DNA of 64,000 nt from positions 1 through 64,000 of the forward strand of contig JAZQGO010000011.1 of assembly GCA_045540055.1 (NCBI GenBank), given 5' to 3'. Source of the stretch: SIG565 sp045540055. GTDB taxonomy: Bacteria; Bacillota; Clostridia; Oscillospirales; Acutalibacteraceae. The notes below the pieces were generated by a model. That model did not search any database. It was given only the letters and a program-made list of their open reading frames with translations, and was not told where the DNA came from. The translations under genes and the position numbers were made by a program. Shown in pieces: positions 44,019 to 53,087 of this stretch (the stretch's first letter is position 1; every line of letters starts with the position of its first letter).

Positions 44019-44052
44019 TAAAAAAAATATAAATAGTAGGCGGTAAACCGAA

Positions 44053-44199
44053 ATGTTTTTTGAAGAGAAAAGAAACTACGTAGCCCCCGCAATAATAATT
44101 GAAAAGTTAGAAACTGAAAAAATTATGAATCACTACAACACACAACCTGAATACGGTGTAGAAAGTGGCAATCAGGGTTGGATTGAAGGTTGGTATTGA
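44053..44199 (+). CDS. orphan 48-aa peptide, possible modified-peptide precursor
   Basis: A small gene with its own promoter (43990-44018), a modest AGGCGG site 10 nt upstream and a terminator right after. The N-terminal half (RNYVAPAIIIEKLETEKIM) resembles the Y..P.I.v..l..E leader seen in many short clostridial peptides, some of which are precursors of ribosomally made modified peptides. The C-terminal half is polar and Gly/Trp/Tyr-rich, ending NQGWIEGWY. No cysteine. No modifying enzyme or exporter lies next to it; the divergent neighbour is an 87-aa membrane protein. Function unknown. Confidence 0.6.
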   Translation: MFFEEKRNYVAPAIIIEKLETEKIMNHYNTQPEYGVESGNQGWIEGWY

Positions 44200-44208
44200 T
44201 GCTTTTTA

Positions 44209-44236
44209 TCGGTCGCATACGCGACCGACTTTTTTT
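44209..44236. terminator. terminator of the peptide gene
   Basis: TCGGTCGC (44209-44216) pairs with GCGACCGA (44221-44228), ATAC loop, then C and seven Ts. It also faces the end of the convergent ABC-F gene. Confidence 0.88.
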
Positions 44237-44239
44237 ATT

Positions 44240-46117
44240 TTATACTATCTTATCCCATTCTTCAAGAAGTAAAAGCAGATTTTCTTCATTTTCTTCCATT
44301 TCTTTTTGCAGCTGCTCTAATTTAACATAATCGGCAAAATTCGTTTCATCATTTAATTGCTCTTTAATGAGGGCAATATTTTTTTCACAAGCCGCTATTT
44401 GCTCCTCAAGTTTTTTGAGCCTGCGTTCTCTTTTAGCCTTTTCCTTGCCTGGTGTGGTATAGGCTTTTTTATCCTTTTTGACGACAGTTTTGTTGGCGGA
44501 AGCTACTTCACTTATTTTAGAAATTTCGTTTAAATATTGCTCATAGCCGTATTGATAATATTTAACACCGTCATTTTCAAACACCAAAAGCGAGGTTGCA
44601 ATTTTACTTATGAAATATCGGTCGTGAGATACAAATAAAAGTGTGCCCTCATACTCACTTAATATATCCTCTAAGGTTTCTTTACCGATAATATCCATAT
44701 GATTTGTCGGCTCATCAAGTATCAGAAAATTGGGCTTGCGCCTTAAAATTTTACATAGAGTAAGCCGTACACGCTCACCACCTGAAAGGTCAGATACATT
44801 ATTAAAAACATCGTCGCCCGTAAACAGAAAAGCGCCAAGCGCCTTTCGCGCCTGCGTTTGAGAGAGCTCAGGAAACTCATCACAAAAATCATCGAAAACG
44901 GTTTTGTGGCTGGTAGTATGTGTTGTCTGTTGGTCAAAATAACCGAAGTGTACATTACTGCCAAAGCTGAACTCACCCGAAATTGCGGGAATTTGCGAAA
45001 CAATTGTTTTAAGAAAGGTTGATTTACCAAGACCGTTTGCGCCGATTATACCTACACGCGCGCCTCGCTCAATATTAACATTTACCGTCGATAAAACTCG
45101 GTCGTAACCGATTTCAAGATTTCTTACCGATAAAACATCCTTGTAGCTTTTGCTTTCAGGCTGAAAATCTATGTGAAACGTGCGTCTGTCTTCATTTTCA
45201 GGCGCATCTAACTTTACCATATGTTCAATAGCCTTAAGCTTTGAACGGGTCATAGCCACCTTGGTGGGCTTGTTCTTAAAACGCTCGATAATACTTTCAA
45301 GCCTTGCTATTTCCTTTTGCTGATATTCATAGTCCTTGCGTTGCTTTTCACGCAGTTCCTTTTTCTGTCTCACAAAATCCGTATAGTTACCTACATATCT
45401 ATAGGTTTCGCCGTATTCAACATCATAAACTATATTAACCGTTTTGTCTAAAAACATACGGTCGTGCGAAACAATCACTACCGCTTTTTCATAGGTTTTT
45501 ATGTATTCCTCAAGCCACCCGATTGATTCTATATCCAGATGGTTGGTAGGCTCATCAAGCAGTAGAATATCGGGTTTACTTAAAAGTAATTTTATAAAGG
45601 CTATTTTTGTTCGCTGACCACCCGAAAAGTCAGATAGCGGTTTATATTTGTCCTCATCACTAAAGCCGAATTTTTTGATTACGGTTTCATATTCTTTTTC
45701 AAAGTAGTAGCCGCCGAGTAGATTGAACTTTTCTTGCAGCGCAGAAAATTCTTTGATTATTTCGTCATCCTGACCTGTTTCGAGCATCAGCGATAATTCT
45801 TCGATACGGTCTTTGATATTGATAATAGGTGCGTAAATTTTACGAATTTCATCAACAAGCGTTACGCTGTCGTTATCAAAGGCGGTCTGTTTTAGGTAAC
45901 CGATGCTTTGAATGTCACAACGAATTATGTTTGTGTGTACAGAGTCGTTGCGGTCAGGCTCTATTTCACCCGAAATAACCCTTAAAAGTGTAGTTTTACC
46001 GCAACCGTTTCGACCAACTATGGCGATTTTTTCTTTAGGCTTTATTTCAAAGTTAATACACTCAAGCACCGTATTTGCACCGAAGGAAACGGCGGCATCA
46101 GATATTTTAAACTGCAT
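44240..46117 (-). CDS. ABC-F family ATPase
   Basis: 625 residues with two ABC domains on one chain and no membrane segment: GRNGCGKTT and GANGLGKST Walker A, DFSGGQRTKIAFIKLL and LSGGERVRLTL signatures, LLDEPTNHLDI and ILDEPTNHMDI Walker B, an interdomain linker (about 240-320) rich in Lys/Glu, and a C-terminal coiled coil. ABC-F proteins act on the ribosome; some give antibiotic resistance. The linker is not long enough to predict which. ATG 46117 is chosen (MQFKISDAAVSFG) because a GGAG site precedes it; an upstream ATG at 46174 is likely leader. Confidence 0.9.
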   Translation of the reverse strand: MQFKISDAAVSFGANTVLECINFEIKPKEKIAIVGRNGCGKTTLLRVISGEIEPDRNDSVHTNIIRCDIQSIGYLKQTAFDNDSVTLVDEIRKIYAPIINIKDRIEELSLMLETGQDDEIIKEFSALQEKFNLLGGYYFEKEYETVIKKFGFSDEDKYKPLSDFSGGQRTKIAFIKLLLSKPDILLLDEPTNHLDIESIGWLEEYIKTYEKAVVIVSHDRMFLDKTVNIVYDVEYGETYRYVGNYTDFVRQKKELREKQRKDYEYQQKEIARLESIIERFKNKPTKVAMTRSKLKAIEHMVKLDAPENEDRRTFHIDFQPESKSYKDVLSVRNLEIGYDRVLSTVNVNIERGARVGIIGANGLGKSTFLKTIVSQIPAISGEFSFGSNVHFGYFDQQTTHTTSHKTVFDDFCDEFPELSQTQARKALGAFLFTGDDVFNNVSDLSGGERVRLTLCKILRRKPNFLILDEPTNHMDIIGKETLEDILSEYEGTLLFVSHDRYFISKIATSLLVFENDGVKYYQYGYEQYLNEISKISEVASANKTVVKKDKKAYTTPGKEKAKRERRLKKLEEQIAACEKNIALIKEQLNDETNFADYVKLEQLQKEMEENEENLLLLLEEWDKIV

Positions 46118-46176
46118 TTCATCTACTCCATTCAATAAATGCATTTTACCATATATCAGTAAAGACTTCAACAATT

Positions 46177-46206
46177 AAAGCCCTTTAATAAAAATTAAAG
46201 GGCTTT
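46177..46206 (-). terminator. terminator after brnQ
   Basis: AAAGCCCTTTAAT (46177-46189) pairs with ATTAAAGGGCTTT (46194-46206). It overlaps the brnQ stop codon and separates it from the ABC-F gene, which probably has its own promoter in 46118-46176. Confidence 0.7.
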
Positions 46207-47475
46207 TGCTTTGCAAAGAAATTTATCTGTAAGCCAACCGATTACAAGAGAAATGAAGGTTGGTAAAGCCCAAGCAAAACCGTAGCGGGATAATGGCAGG
46301 TAATTTATAAATCTCAAATTTAAGACGTCTAAAACCGAAAACATAAAGGCCGCAGCGGCAGATAGTCTGTGTGTCCACACTCCCGTGTGTTTTCTCAAAA
46401 AGCTTAAAATAATCGTAACGAGAATCGGTGGGTAAACAATGCTTAAAATAGGGGATGCCAGGGTAATTAGTCTTTCAACACCCAAAAGTGAAATTAAAAC
46501 ATCAAAAACACAAATAATAGTTACGAAGGTTTTATATCCTAATTTGTTTTTTGTAAGATTTGATAAATATTCAGCCGCGGCGCTAGTAAGAGCAATGGCG
46601 GTTGATAAACAGGCAAGCCCCGCAATAATGCCGAAGAAAAGGGTGCCTGCTGTGCCTGGGATGAGCGTGCTGACAATATTTATCAGCAACTCTGCTCGTG
46701 AAATATGCATGGTGTAGCTTGAAGCCACACAGGCGCCGAGATAGGTCAGTCCCCAATAAATTATCAATAATCCTACACCGGCTACTGCGCCTGATACTGC
46801 CGATATTTTAAGCTTACTCTTTTGGTCAGAATAGCCCTTTTCTTTAAATGAGGCAAGAATCAGTACACCAAACACCATAGCGCCTAAAACATCCATCGAT
46901 TGATAACCTGCTTCCACACCGTCGGCTATAACGCCGGCACTTCTCGGCTCGATGGTTATATCGGCAAAGTCTGCAAAAATACCCAGCGAAATCAGAAAAA
47001 CAAGACCTAAAAACAAAAGGGGGGTCAGAAATTTACCCACAATATCGACAACGGCACTCTTTTTATAGCATAGCAAGAATACTATAAGGAAGAAAATTAT
47101 ATAAAAGACTGCCTCGTTAAAATCGGGGTTCAACGGCTGAATGGCTAATTCATAGGTTGTGGCGGCCGTTCTTGGTATCGTAATTAAAGGGCCGATACAC
47201 ATAAACACCGCAAACATAAGTCCAAAAGAAGCCCATTTACCGAGCGGCTTTAAGATAGCAGAGTTGCTACCCACCTTAACCAAAGCGAAAATTGCAAGCA
47301 GAGCAAGACCTATATCGGCTATAAAATAACTGATAAAGGCCAACAACCACTCGTTTCCTGCTTTAAGCCCAAGATATGGCGGAAATATCATATTGCCTGC
47401 GCCAAAGAACATAGAAAACAGTGCCGAGCCTATAAGCGCACCGTCAACGATGTATCTTTTTATATCTTTGCTCAT
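46195..47475 (-). CDS. brnQ: branched-chain amino acid:cation symporter BrnQ
   Basis: 426 residues, about twelve membrane helices, LIVCS family: GSALFSMFFGAGNMIFPPYLGLKAG at the start is diagnostic, then GPLITIPRTAATTYELA. Imports leucine, isoleucine and valine with Na+ or H+. AGGGG site precedes the ATG. It follows the ferritin-like gene by 27 bp. No T-box leader was seen. Confidence 0.94.
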   Translation of the reverse strand: MSKDIKRYIVDGALIGSALFSMFFGAGNMIFPPYLGLKAGNEWLLAFISYFIADIGLALLAIFALVKVGSNSAILKPLGKWASFGLMFAVFMCIGPLITIPRTAATTYELAIQPLNPDFNEAVFYIIFFLIVFLLCYKKSAVVDIVGKFLTPLLFLGLVFLISLGIFADFADITIEPRSAGVIADGVEAGYQSMDVLGAMVFGVLILASFKEKGYSDQKSKLKISAVSGAVAGVGLLIIYWGLTYLGACVASSYTMHISRAELLINIVSTLIPGTAGTLFFGIIAGLACLSTAIALTSAAAEYLSNLTKNKLGYKTFVTIICVFDVLISLLGVERLITLASPILSIVYPPILVTIILSFLRKHTGVWTHRLSAAAAFMFSVLDVLNLRFINYLPLSRYGFAWALPTFISLVIGWLTDKFLCKAKAL

Positions 47476-47502
47476 AATTGCCCCTTTTTATAAAGCGTGT
47501 TA

Positions 47503-47937
47503 CTACAAGAAGTCCCTTAAATCAATAGCAAGTTTTTCTTCTAGATTTATAAGTCTTTTTGTAATATCCTTTGAAACCTCATCGGCGGCTTCATATTCGT
47601 TAAGATATTTGTTTAAAGATTTAACACCCATATTACAGCCATCTGTCATAAGGTCGGCGATGGTGTTATCGCTGTCCTCAACCGCCATTTTCATGGTGGT
47701 TTTCATCCAGGACATTCCCTTTGCTATCGGGTTGGGATCTTTACCGTCGTCGTGATATTTGTCTAATAGCTGTTCAATTTCTTCACTCAATTTCTCGTGT
47801 TCTTTCTTACAATCAATCAGTATTTTTCGCATACGCGATGACGAGGTGCGGTCAACCACATCATCAATTGATGCGACACCCATTTTAACACCTGCATCAC
47901 ATTCGCGCAATAGTCTTACTGTATCCTGTTCAATCAT
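47503..47937 (-). CDS. ferritin-like four-helix protein (DUF2383-type)
   Basis: 144 residues, almost entirely helical. Repeated Glu and His spacing (HEKLSEEIEQLL and LNKYLNEYEAADEVS) and the GMKMGVASIDDV-type start resemble the DUF2383 ferritin-like group found in Clostridia, sometimes called spore- or oxidative-stress-linked. I cannot confirm a di-iron site by eye. Start ATG 47937 after AGGTGA; a TTG at 47946 is upstream. Probably co-transcribed with brnQ. Confidence 0.6.
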   Translation of the reverse strand: MIEQDTVRLLRECDAGVKMGVASIDDVVDRTSSSRMRKILIDCKKEHEKLSEEIEQLLDKYHDDGKDPNPIAKGMSWMKTTMKMAVEDSDNTIADLMTDGCNMGVKSLNKYLNEYEAADEVSKDITKRLINLEEKLAIDLRDFL

Positions 47938-48021
47938 TAAAATCACCTTTCCTTTGTTTTAGTGTGTGCAGGTGCGGCGATTTAATACTTATAATATGAT
48001 TTAAAGTGTTAATAATTTATA

Positions 48022-48050
48022 TTGAATTTGTATTTTGCGTATGGTAAAAT
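48022..48050 (+). promoter_or_regulatory. promoter of the DUF2953-gerW pair
   Basis: TTGAAT (48022-48027) and TAAAAT (48045-48050), 17 bp apart, 33 bp before the DUF2953 start. A sporulation sigma factor promoter could also be present; I see no clear consensus for one. Confidence 0.5.
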
Positions 48051-48083
48051 AATTTTATATAGATTAGGGTAGGAGGGCGCAGT

Positions 48084-48695
48084 ATGATTGTTCTTAAAAT
48101 TATAGGAATAATTTTAGCTGTTATAATACTTATAATCTTAGTAGCGCTCTGTTTACCCGTTGATGTTTTGATTTTAGTTGATGATAAAAACGGTTTTAAA
48201 CTGTTATATCGTTTTTTAGGCAAGCTTTACGGTGAAGAGCCTGACCCGAATAATGTTATTATAAAGGGAGTTAAAAAGGCGGTAGGTATATCTCATCTTG
48301 ACAGTATCAAGACAATAAAGAATACCTTTGAAAGCCGAGGTACTGCGGTTACGGTAAAAGAGACGGCAGATGTTTTGTTGGCAATTTTAAACCGTGTAGT
48401 GTGGATTTTAAGGTATTGCAGAATCAAAAAATGTGATATAATGAGTATTAGTGCGGGTGATGACGCAGCCATAGATTACGGTACGGCGTGCGCGGTTATA
48501 TACCCGCTTGTCGGATATATGAAGGCAAATTTCAGTGTTAATGAACGCAGACTTAATGTAGATATACGATGCGATTATTTAAACGAAGAAGCAAGCTATA
48601 ATGTTAATCTTGAGCTGCGTGTTAAAACGGTGCACGTTATTCGTGCGTTATTCTATATTGTTAAGCGTAATCTTGAAACGCAGGGTGTGGTGTGA
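48084..48695 (+). CDS. DUF2953 membrane-anchored protein (YtfI-like)
   Basis: 203 residues with an N-terminal membrane helix (about 2-25) and a cytosolic or forespore domain (CRIKKCDIMSISAGDDAAIDYGTACAVIYPLVGYM...LNVDIRCDY). It matches the DUF2953 family, found as B. subtilis YtfI, encoded beside YtfJ (GerW). The same pairing here, with a 3 to 4 bp overlap to the next gene, supports a spore-related role whose mechanism is unknown. Confidence 0.85.
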   Translation: MIVLKIIGIILAVIILIILVALCLPVDVLILVDDKNGFKLLYRFLGKLYGEEPDPNNVIIKGVKKAVGISHLDSIKTIKNTFESRGTAVTVKETADVLLAILNRVVWILRYCRIKKCDIMSISAGDDAAIDYGTACAVIYPLVGYMKANFSVNERRLNVDIRCDYLNEEASYNVNLELRVKTVHVIRALFYIVKRNLETQGVV

Positions 48696-48697
48696 TT

Positions 48698-49072
48698 ATG
48701 GAGCAGAACAATGTACTAAAGGTTATGGATTTTGTAGCACGGCAAACAATGAATTTAGCTAAAGATAATTCGGTGCTGGGTGAGCCAATTGTCAAAGAAG
48801 GTATGACAATTATCCCTGTATCAAAGCTTTCGGTGTCCTTTGCGGGCGGCGGTGCTGATGTTGTCGATAATAATAAAAAGCGTCGAAATCAGCCAACGGG
48901 TGGTGGCGCAAAGATAGACCTTGTGCCAATGAGCTTTTTGGTTATTAAGGGTAAGGATGTTCATACCGTAAAGGTAGAGGTCGCCGAGAATTCAAATGCC
49001 GCGCAGATAGTCGAAATAATTGTCGGCACAGCTAAACAAATGTTTAAAAAAGAAAAAGCTGAAGATAAATAA
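48698..49072 (+). CDS. gerW: GerW/YtfJ-family sporulation protein
   Basis: 124 residues: the family blocks VLGEPIVKEGMTIIPVSKLSVSFAGGG and KIDLVPMSFLVIKGKDVHTVKVE are clear. In Bacillus GerW is a forespore-made protein needed for germination with some nutrients. Coupled to DUF2953; the ATG at 48698 is used, though a GTG at 48692 is possible. With SpoVM and SipL this is the third spore gene in the window. Confidence 0.92.
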   Translation: MEQNNVLKVMDFVARQTMNLAKDNSVLGEPIVKEGMTIIPVSKLSVSFAGGGADVVDNNKKRRNQPTGGGAKIDLVPMSFLVIKGKDVHTVKVEVAENSNAAQIVEIIVGTAKQMFKKEKAEDK

Positions 49073-49084
49073 ATTATCTTCAGC
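49058..49084 (-). terminator. terminator shared by gerW and the hydrolase
   Basis: GCTGAAGATAA (49058-49068) pairs with TTATCTTCAGC (49074-49084). On the minus strand it is followed by a T-rich run, so it ends the hydrolase transcript; the plus-strand side is weaker. It covers both stop codons. Confidence 0.65.
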
Positions 49085-50042
49085 ATAAAAATTCAAATAC
49101 TGTTTTATAATAACTTTCAAGCGTAGCCTCTGATGTGATAAACAGATTGTGCCTTGCGCCGCCTACGGTAACAAATCGGCAGTTTCTCAGCTTTTTAGCG
49201 TATTTCAACTGCGCTTTGTTTTTAACCACCGTTTCATTGCCTGCGCTTAGAATTAAGGTTTTGGTTTGAACATTGTTTATGTTTTTGTGTTTTAAAATAT
49301 AATCCTGTACCTTAACTGCCTCCCACATCCATCGGTTTGTTGATGATGATGATTGATATTCGGGTGTGGCAAGTCTGAGCTTGAAGATGGTATTGAAGCG
49401 CACTTCAGAGCCGTCGACGGTATTTTCAAATTTCACATCTGGGTCAAATTCACCTGCATAAGGGAATTTCTTATCCCAACCGTCCTTTACACCGTGCTTT
49501 TTAGCTTTCCATAATACAAGGCTTCTAGGTATGCCGTGGGTTTTAGGGCAAATCATAGGTGAGGACATTACAGATTTTGCAATTTGTGTGGGATGCTCAG
49601 CCACGTATAGTGCGGCAATGGCGCCACCCATTGAATGTGAGAAGAGATATATCGGTAAATCTTTGCCATAAACCTTAACCTGCTTTTCAATAACGGTATC
49701 AAGGTCTGACACATAATCATTGAAGGACGATATGTGTATAAGCTTTATGTCGTCGACGCCTCTGTAAGAATTACCGTGTCCACGTTGGTCATAGATGAAA
49801 ACATTTAAACCAAAATTAAAGAAATACCATATCATTTCTTTATATTTTTCGCAAAATTCGGTAAAGCCGTGAAGAATAACAATGTTTGCGGTGTTACCTT
49901 GCTTTACATATCTTTCAAGATATAGTTCATTTGAGTCAAACGATTCAATTTTCTCGCAGGTCTGATAAGGCTTTAGTTCTTTGATTGCATCTGCCATACA
50001 TGACAGATACTCGTTATCTTGCATGATTTTAGGAAAATTCAT
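49080..50042 (-). CDS. alpha/beta hydrolase, monoglyceride lipase-like
   Basis: 320 residues with the monoacylglycerol-lipase/lysophospholipase pattern: LHGFTEFCEKYKEM oxyanion region, DQRGHGNSYRG, the nucleophile elbow SHSMGGAIAALY and late acid and His (AGNETVV, GARHNLF). No signal peptide, so intracellular. Likely hydrolyses acyl esters. Divergent from the next hydrolase with 46 bp between starts. Confidence 0.85.
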   Translation of the reverse strand: MNFPKIMQDNEYLSCMADAIKELKPYQTCEKIESFDSNELYLERYVKQGNTANIVILHGFTEFCEKYKEMIWYFFNFGLNVFIYDQRGHGNSYRGVDDIKLIHISSFNDYVSDLDTVIEKQVKVYGKDLPIYLFSHSMGGAIAALYVAEHPTQIAKSVMSSPMICPKTHGIPRSLVLWKAKKHGVKDGWDKKFPYAGEFDPDVKFENTVDGSEVRFNTIFKLRLATPEYQSSSSTNRWMWEAVKVQDYILKHKNINNVQTKTLILSAGNETVVKNKAQLKYAKKLRNCRFVTVGGARHNLFITSEATLESYYKTVFEFLC

Positions 50043-50088
50043 ATTGCTTTACTCCTCATACATTTTTTATTTAAGAGTGGTGATAATA

Positions 50089-51021
50089 ATGATATCTTCT
50101 AAGAAGAAATTCCTGAAAAGGATTTGGTCAGGTATCATTATTTCCATATTTTCGGTAATTATTGCTTCTTTTCTTGTGACCAAGATTGTTTATGACGGCA
50201 CATTCGCAAGATATGATGTAAGTGTTGATGTACCGCCGGCGCTTGAGGAATTGGTAGACAAAAGGCAACAAATTACATTCTTAAGCGGAAAAAATGAACT
50301 TAGCGGTTATCTCTACGATGCCGACAGTGACGGACTTATCATCTTAATACCGGGGTATCATGCGTCGGTTGATAATTATCTGTGGCAGATAGATGCTTTA
50401 ACCAAAAAGGGCTGGGCAGTTTTTTGCTTTGATACTACGGGCAGTTGTTTAAGCGAGGGTAGCTCTGCCATCGGTTTCTCGCAAGCGGTATTTGATTTAC
50501 GCTCAGCGCTTGATTTTGCTGAAGAAAACGGCCGATTTGGTTATGAAAATATTTATTTACTCGGTCACTCTCGTGGTGCATATGCGGCGTGTGGCGTGCT
50601 GTCACAAGATTTTGATATCAAAGCGGCGGTCGCTGTAAGTGCGGTAAACAGCAGTATGGAGGCAATAATTCAACCTGCCGAAAGCAAGATAGGTGTGTTG
50701 GCGTATGTTAACTACCCGTTTTTAGCGATGTATCAGAATTCATTGTTTGGCAAGGAACTCGCTAACATTGATGCGGCGCATCAGATTGCCAATAGCGACA
50801 CACCTGTTATGATAGTGCAGGGTAGTGCCGATGATAAGTATAGTAAAGAAAAATATTCACTTTATTCGCACAGCTTTAAGTACGGTAGCGATAATGTCGA
50901 GTATTTTATATGCGATGAAGTTGGACAAGACGGTCATACAAGCCTATTGTTCGATGAGGACGGCAGTGCAAACGACCGCCTGATGGATGAAATTGACCGT
51001 TTTTTTAGGGAAAACACTTAA
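50089..51021 (+). CDS. membrane-anchored alpha/beta hydrolase
   Basis: 310 residues: basic N-terminus and one membrane helix (about 12-33), then a hydrolase fold outside the membrane with IPGYHASVDNYLW, the nucleophile elbow GHSRGAYAA and late acid and His (GSADDKYS, DGHTSL). It could be a serine esterase or aminopeptidase; substrate unknown. ATG 50089 chosen for the short spacing to the GTGGTGAT site. Its stop is 13 nt before the glycosyltransferase start, so they are probably one unit. Confidence 0.8.
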   Translation: MISSKKKFLKRIWSGIIISIFSVIIASFLVTKIVYDGTFARYDVSVDVPPALEELVDKRQQITFLSGKNELSGYLYDADSDGLIILIPGYHASVDNYLWQIDALTKKGWAVFCFDTTGSCLSEGSSAIGFSQAVFDLRSALDFAEENGRFGYENIYLLGHSRGAYAACGVLSQDFDIKAAVAVSAVNSSMEAIIQPAESKIGVLAYVNYPFLAMYQNSLFGKELANIDAAHQIANSDTPVMIVQGSADDKYSKEKYSLYSHSFKYGSDNVEYFICDEVGQDGHTSLLFDEDGSANDRLMDEIDRFFRENT

Positions 51022-51034
51022 GGGGATTAGAGAG

Positions 51035-52048
51035 ATGAGCGTGGTTGTTATACCGGCATATCAGCCGGATGAACAATTGATAGGTTTAGTGCAGCGACTG
51101 CACCAAAATGATTTTTCGGTTTTGGTGGTCAACGACGGTAGTGATGAGTGTTATAACGATATTTTTAACGTCGTTGCCGATAAAGCAAAGGTCATACACT
51201 CACCGAAAAATGAGGGAAAGGGTGCGGCGCTAAAAAGGGGATTTGCCGCAATAAAAGAACTCTTTCCCGATTGTACCGAATTTATTACGGCGGATGCCGA
51301 CGGTCAGCATAAGGTCGAGGATATAATCCGTGTTCGTGAGCTACTTCAAAACGGTAAAAATTTTGTACTTACCGTCAGAAAATTCCAGAAAAATATACCG
51401 TTTCGTTCAAAGTTCGGTAATGATTTATCAAGAATTGTTTATACGGTTATGAACGGCCATTATTTTGATGATAATCAGTCGGGCCTGAGAGGTTTTTCTA
51501 TCAAGCATATTGACTGGTTGCTTAAGGTAAAGGGCAATAAATACGATTACGAAATGAATATGCTGTGTTATGCCGATAAGCAGGGTATTAAAATTGCGAC
51601 ATTACCGATTAAGGCTATATATATAGACGGCAATAAAAATTCACACTTTAATCCCGTAGCAGATACATTGCGCATTTATAAAAGATTGTTTTCAAGCGTT
51701 TGGCCATCCTGCTTAGGAGTGGCTATATGGGAAGTGTTGACCCTCTTAGCAACAGTCATATTCGGCTATACATACTCGGTTATAACAATACCTACCGCCG
51801 TTATGTTGGGCGCATTTCTTACCTTTTTAACCCAAAGGTTTTTGGTGTTCTCGCAGGTGCCCTATAAGGACGGTATGAGAATTTTGTGCTTTAGCGTAAT
51901 TCGTGCGACGGCATATACAATACTCACCGAAATAATTCTTTTGTTCACTACAGCTTTACCTATGTTTTTATCGGTGAATATTGCGGCACTTTTAATGCTG
52001 GTAGTTGAATATCAGGTGCATAAATTGATGCATAAAACAATTAAATAA
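51035..52048 (+). CDS. family 2 glycosyltransferase fused to GtrA-like membrane domain
   Basis: 337 residues. The N-terminal GT2 domain (about 1-210) has PAYQPDEQL, VVNDGSDE, TADADGQHK (DxD) and DNQSGLRGFS, as in polyprenyl-phosphate sugar synthases. From about 220 to the end four hydrophobic helices with TFLTQRFLVFSQVP match GtrA, the family proposed to flip lipid-linked sugars. One chain would load a sugar on a lipid carrier and move it. Context with a membrane hydrolase suggests cell-surface glycan or lipoteichoic work. ATG 51035 gives the GT2 start. Confidence 0.85.
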   Translation: MSVVVIPAYQPDEQLIGLVQRLHQNDFSVLVVNDGSDECYNDIFNVVADKAKVIHSPKNEGKGAALKRGFAAIKELFPDCTEFITADADGQHKVEDIIRVRELLQNGKNFVLTVRKFQKNIPFRSKFGNDLSRIVYTVMNGHYFDDNQSGLRGFSIKHIDWLLKVKGNKYDYEMNMLCYADKQGIKIATLPIKAIYIDGNKNSHFNPVADTLRIYKRLFSSVWPSCLGVAIWEVLTLLATVIFGYTYSVITIPTAVMLGAFLTFLTQRFLVFSQVPYKDGMRILCFSVIRATAYTILTEIILLFTTALPMFLSVNIAALLMLVVEYQVHKLMHKTIK

Positions 52049-52056
52049 ATAATCAG

Positions 52057-52086
52057 GCGATACCGAATAAACGGTATCGCTTTTTT
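52057..52086. terminator. terminator between the glycosyltransferase and plsX
   Basis: GCGATACCG (52057-52065) pairs with CGGTATCGC (52072-52080), then six Ts. Confidence 0.85.
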
Positions 52087-52091
52087 ATTTA

Positions 52092-53075
52092 CTATATACT
52101 CTGCAGTGCAGCTTTAATTTTTTGTGAAAAGCCAGAGGCTTCAAGTCTTAATAACTGGTCAATACAGGCTACGGGAGTTTCCTGCGTTGCGCAGCCGTGC
52201 ATTTTAATAACGGTTTTTTCGGTACCTAAGAAGGTAGCGCCACCACGGGTGTTAAAGTCAAAGATTAAGGTAAGCTCGTTAAGTATATCCTTTATAAGCG
52301 TGTCATCCTGACGGCCGTACTTCTCGGCAATAGCAGAAACAATACCTCGAGCAACGGCGCCTGCCGCCTCGGTATTCTTAAGTATGATATTGCCCGCAAA
52401 GCCGTCTGTAACAATAACATCGGCATATCCCGTAACGAAATCATTACCCTCCATATTGCCTATGAAATTGATGGGCAGCTCTTTAATAAGAGCAAAGGCC
52501 TCCTGAATAATCGAGGTGCCCTTGTTATCCTCACGACCAACCGACATAAGTGCGACACGGGGTGTGGCTTCGGGCTTTATGCTCTGACGAAATGCGTTAC
52601 CCATAAGGGCAAAGCGCATAAGGTCCTTGGCGGTACACTGAATGTTTGCGCCGCAGTCAACAAGACATACGGTCTCACCGTTATAAAGCGGTAGGTTTGA
52701 AGATAGGGCAGGGGTCTTAAGCCCACTAATCAGCCCTAAACGACAGATAGAGCCAATAAGCAATGCGCCCGTACTGCCTGCGCTTATCATACCGATACAT
52801 TCACCGTCAGTTTTAAGTCTTTTAAAACCGAGCGCAATAGAGCAGTTTTCTCTGCCCGTAAATATAACCTGAGGATTTTCCTCATTTTTAATAAAATCGT
52901 CGGTTTCTATTATTTCAATTCGGTCGTTTTCGCTGCAGTACTCTTCAATTATACTGCGGTTACCAACAAAAATAACGCCGAGCTCGTCATATTTTTCAAG
53001 GGCACTCAGTGTGCCTTTTATAACGGGCTGTGGGCCTGCGTCGGCACCAAAAATATCAACAATAATTTTTTTCAT
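52092..53075 (-). CDS. plsX: phosphate acyltransferase PlsX
   Basis: Makes acyl-phosphate from acyl-ACP for PlsY in phospholipid synthesis. 327 residues with FGADAGPQPVIKGT, ISAGSTGALLIGS, VDCGANIQ and VTDGFAGNIILKNTEAAG. It normally starts MKIAVDAMGGD; here the N-terminus reads MKKIIVDIFGADAGP, a diverged variant. Last gene of the minus-strand fakB-fakB-fakA-plsX run, where the substrates meet: FakA/FakB make acyl-phosphate from outside fatty acids and PlsX links it to ACP. Confidence 0.92.
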   Translation of the reverse strand: MKKIIVDIFGADAGPQPVIKGTLSALEKYDELGVIFVGNRSIIEEYCSENDRIEIIETDDFIKNEENPQVIFTGRENCSIALGFKRLKTDGECIGMISAGSTGALLIGSICRLGLISGLKTPALSSNLPLYNGETVCLVDCGANIQCTAKDLMRFALMGNAFRQSIKPEATPRVALMSVGREDNKGTSIIQEAFALIKELPINFIGNMEGNDFVTGYADVIVTDGFAGNIILKNTEAAGAVARGIVSAIAEKYGRQDDTLIKDILNELTLIFDFNTRGGATFLGTEKTVIKMHGCATQETPVACIDQLLRLEASGFSQKIKAALQSI

Positions 53076-53087
53076 TAAAATACCTTC

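Noticed and set aside
46439..46717. Plus-strand frame inside brnQ
   Set aside because: Shadow frame with no start signal and low-complexity residues.
47476..47502. Possible T-box or other leader for brnQ
   Set aside because: Only 27 bp separate it from the gene upstream, too short for a riboswitch.
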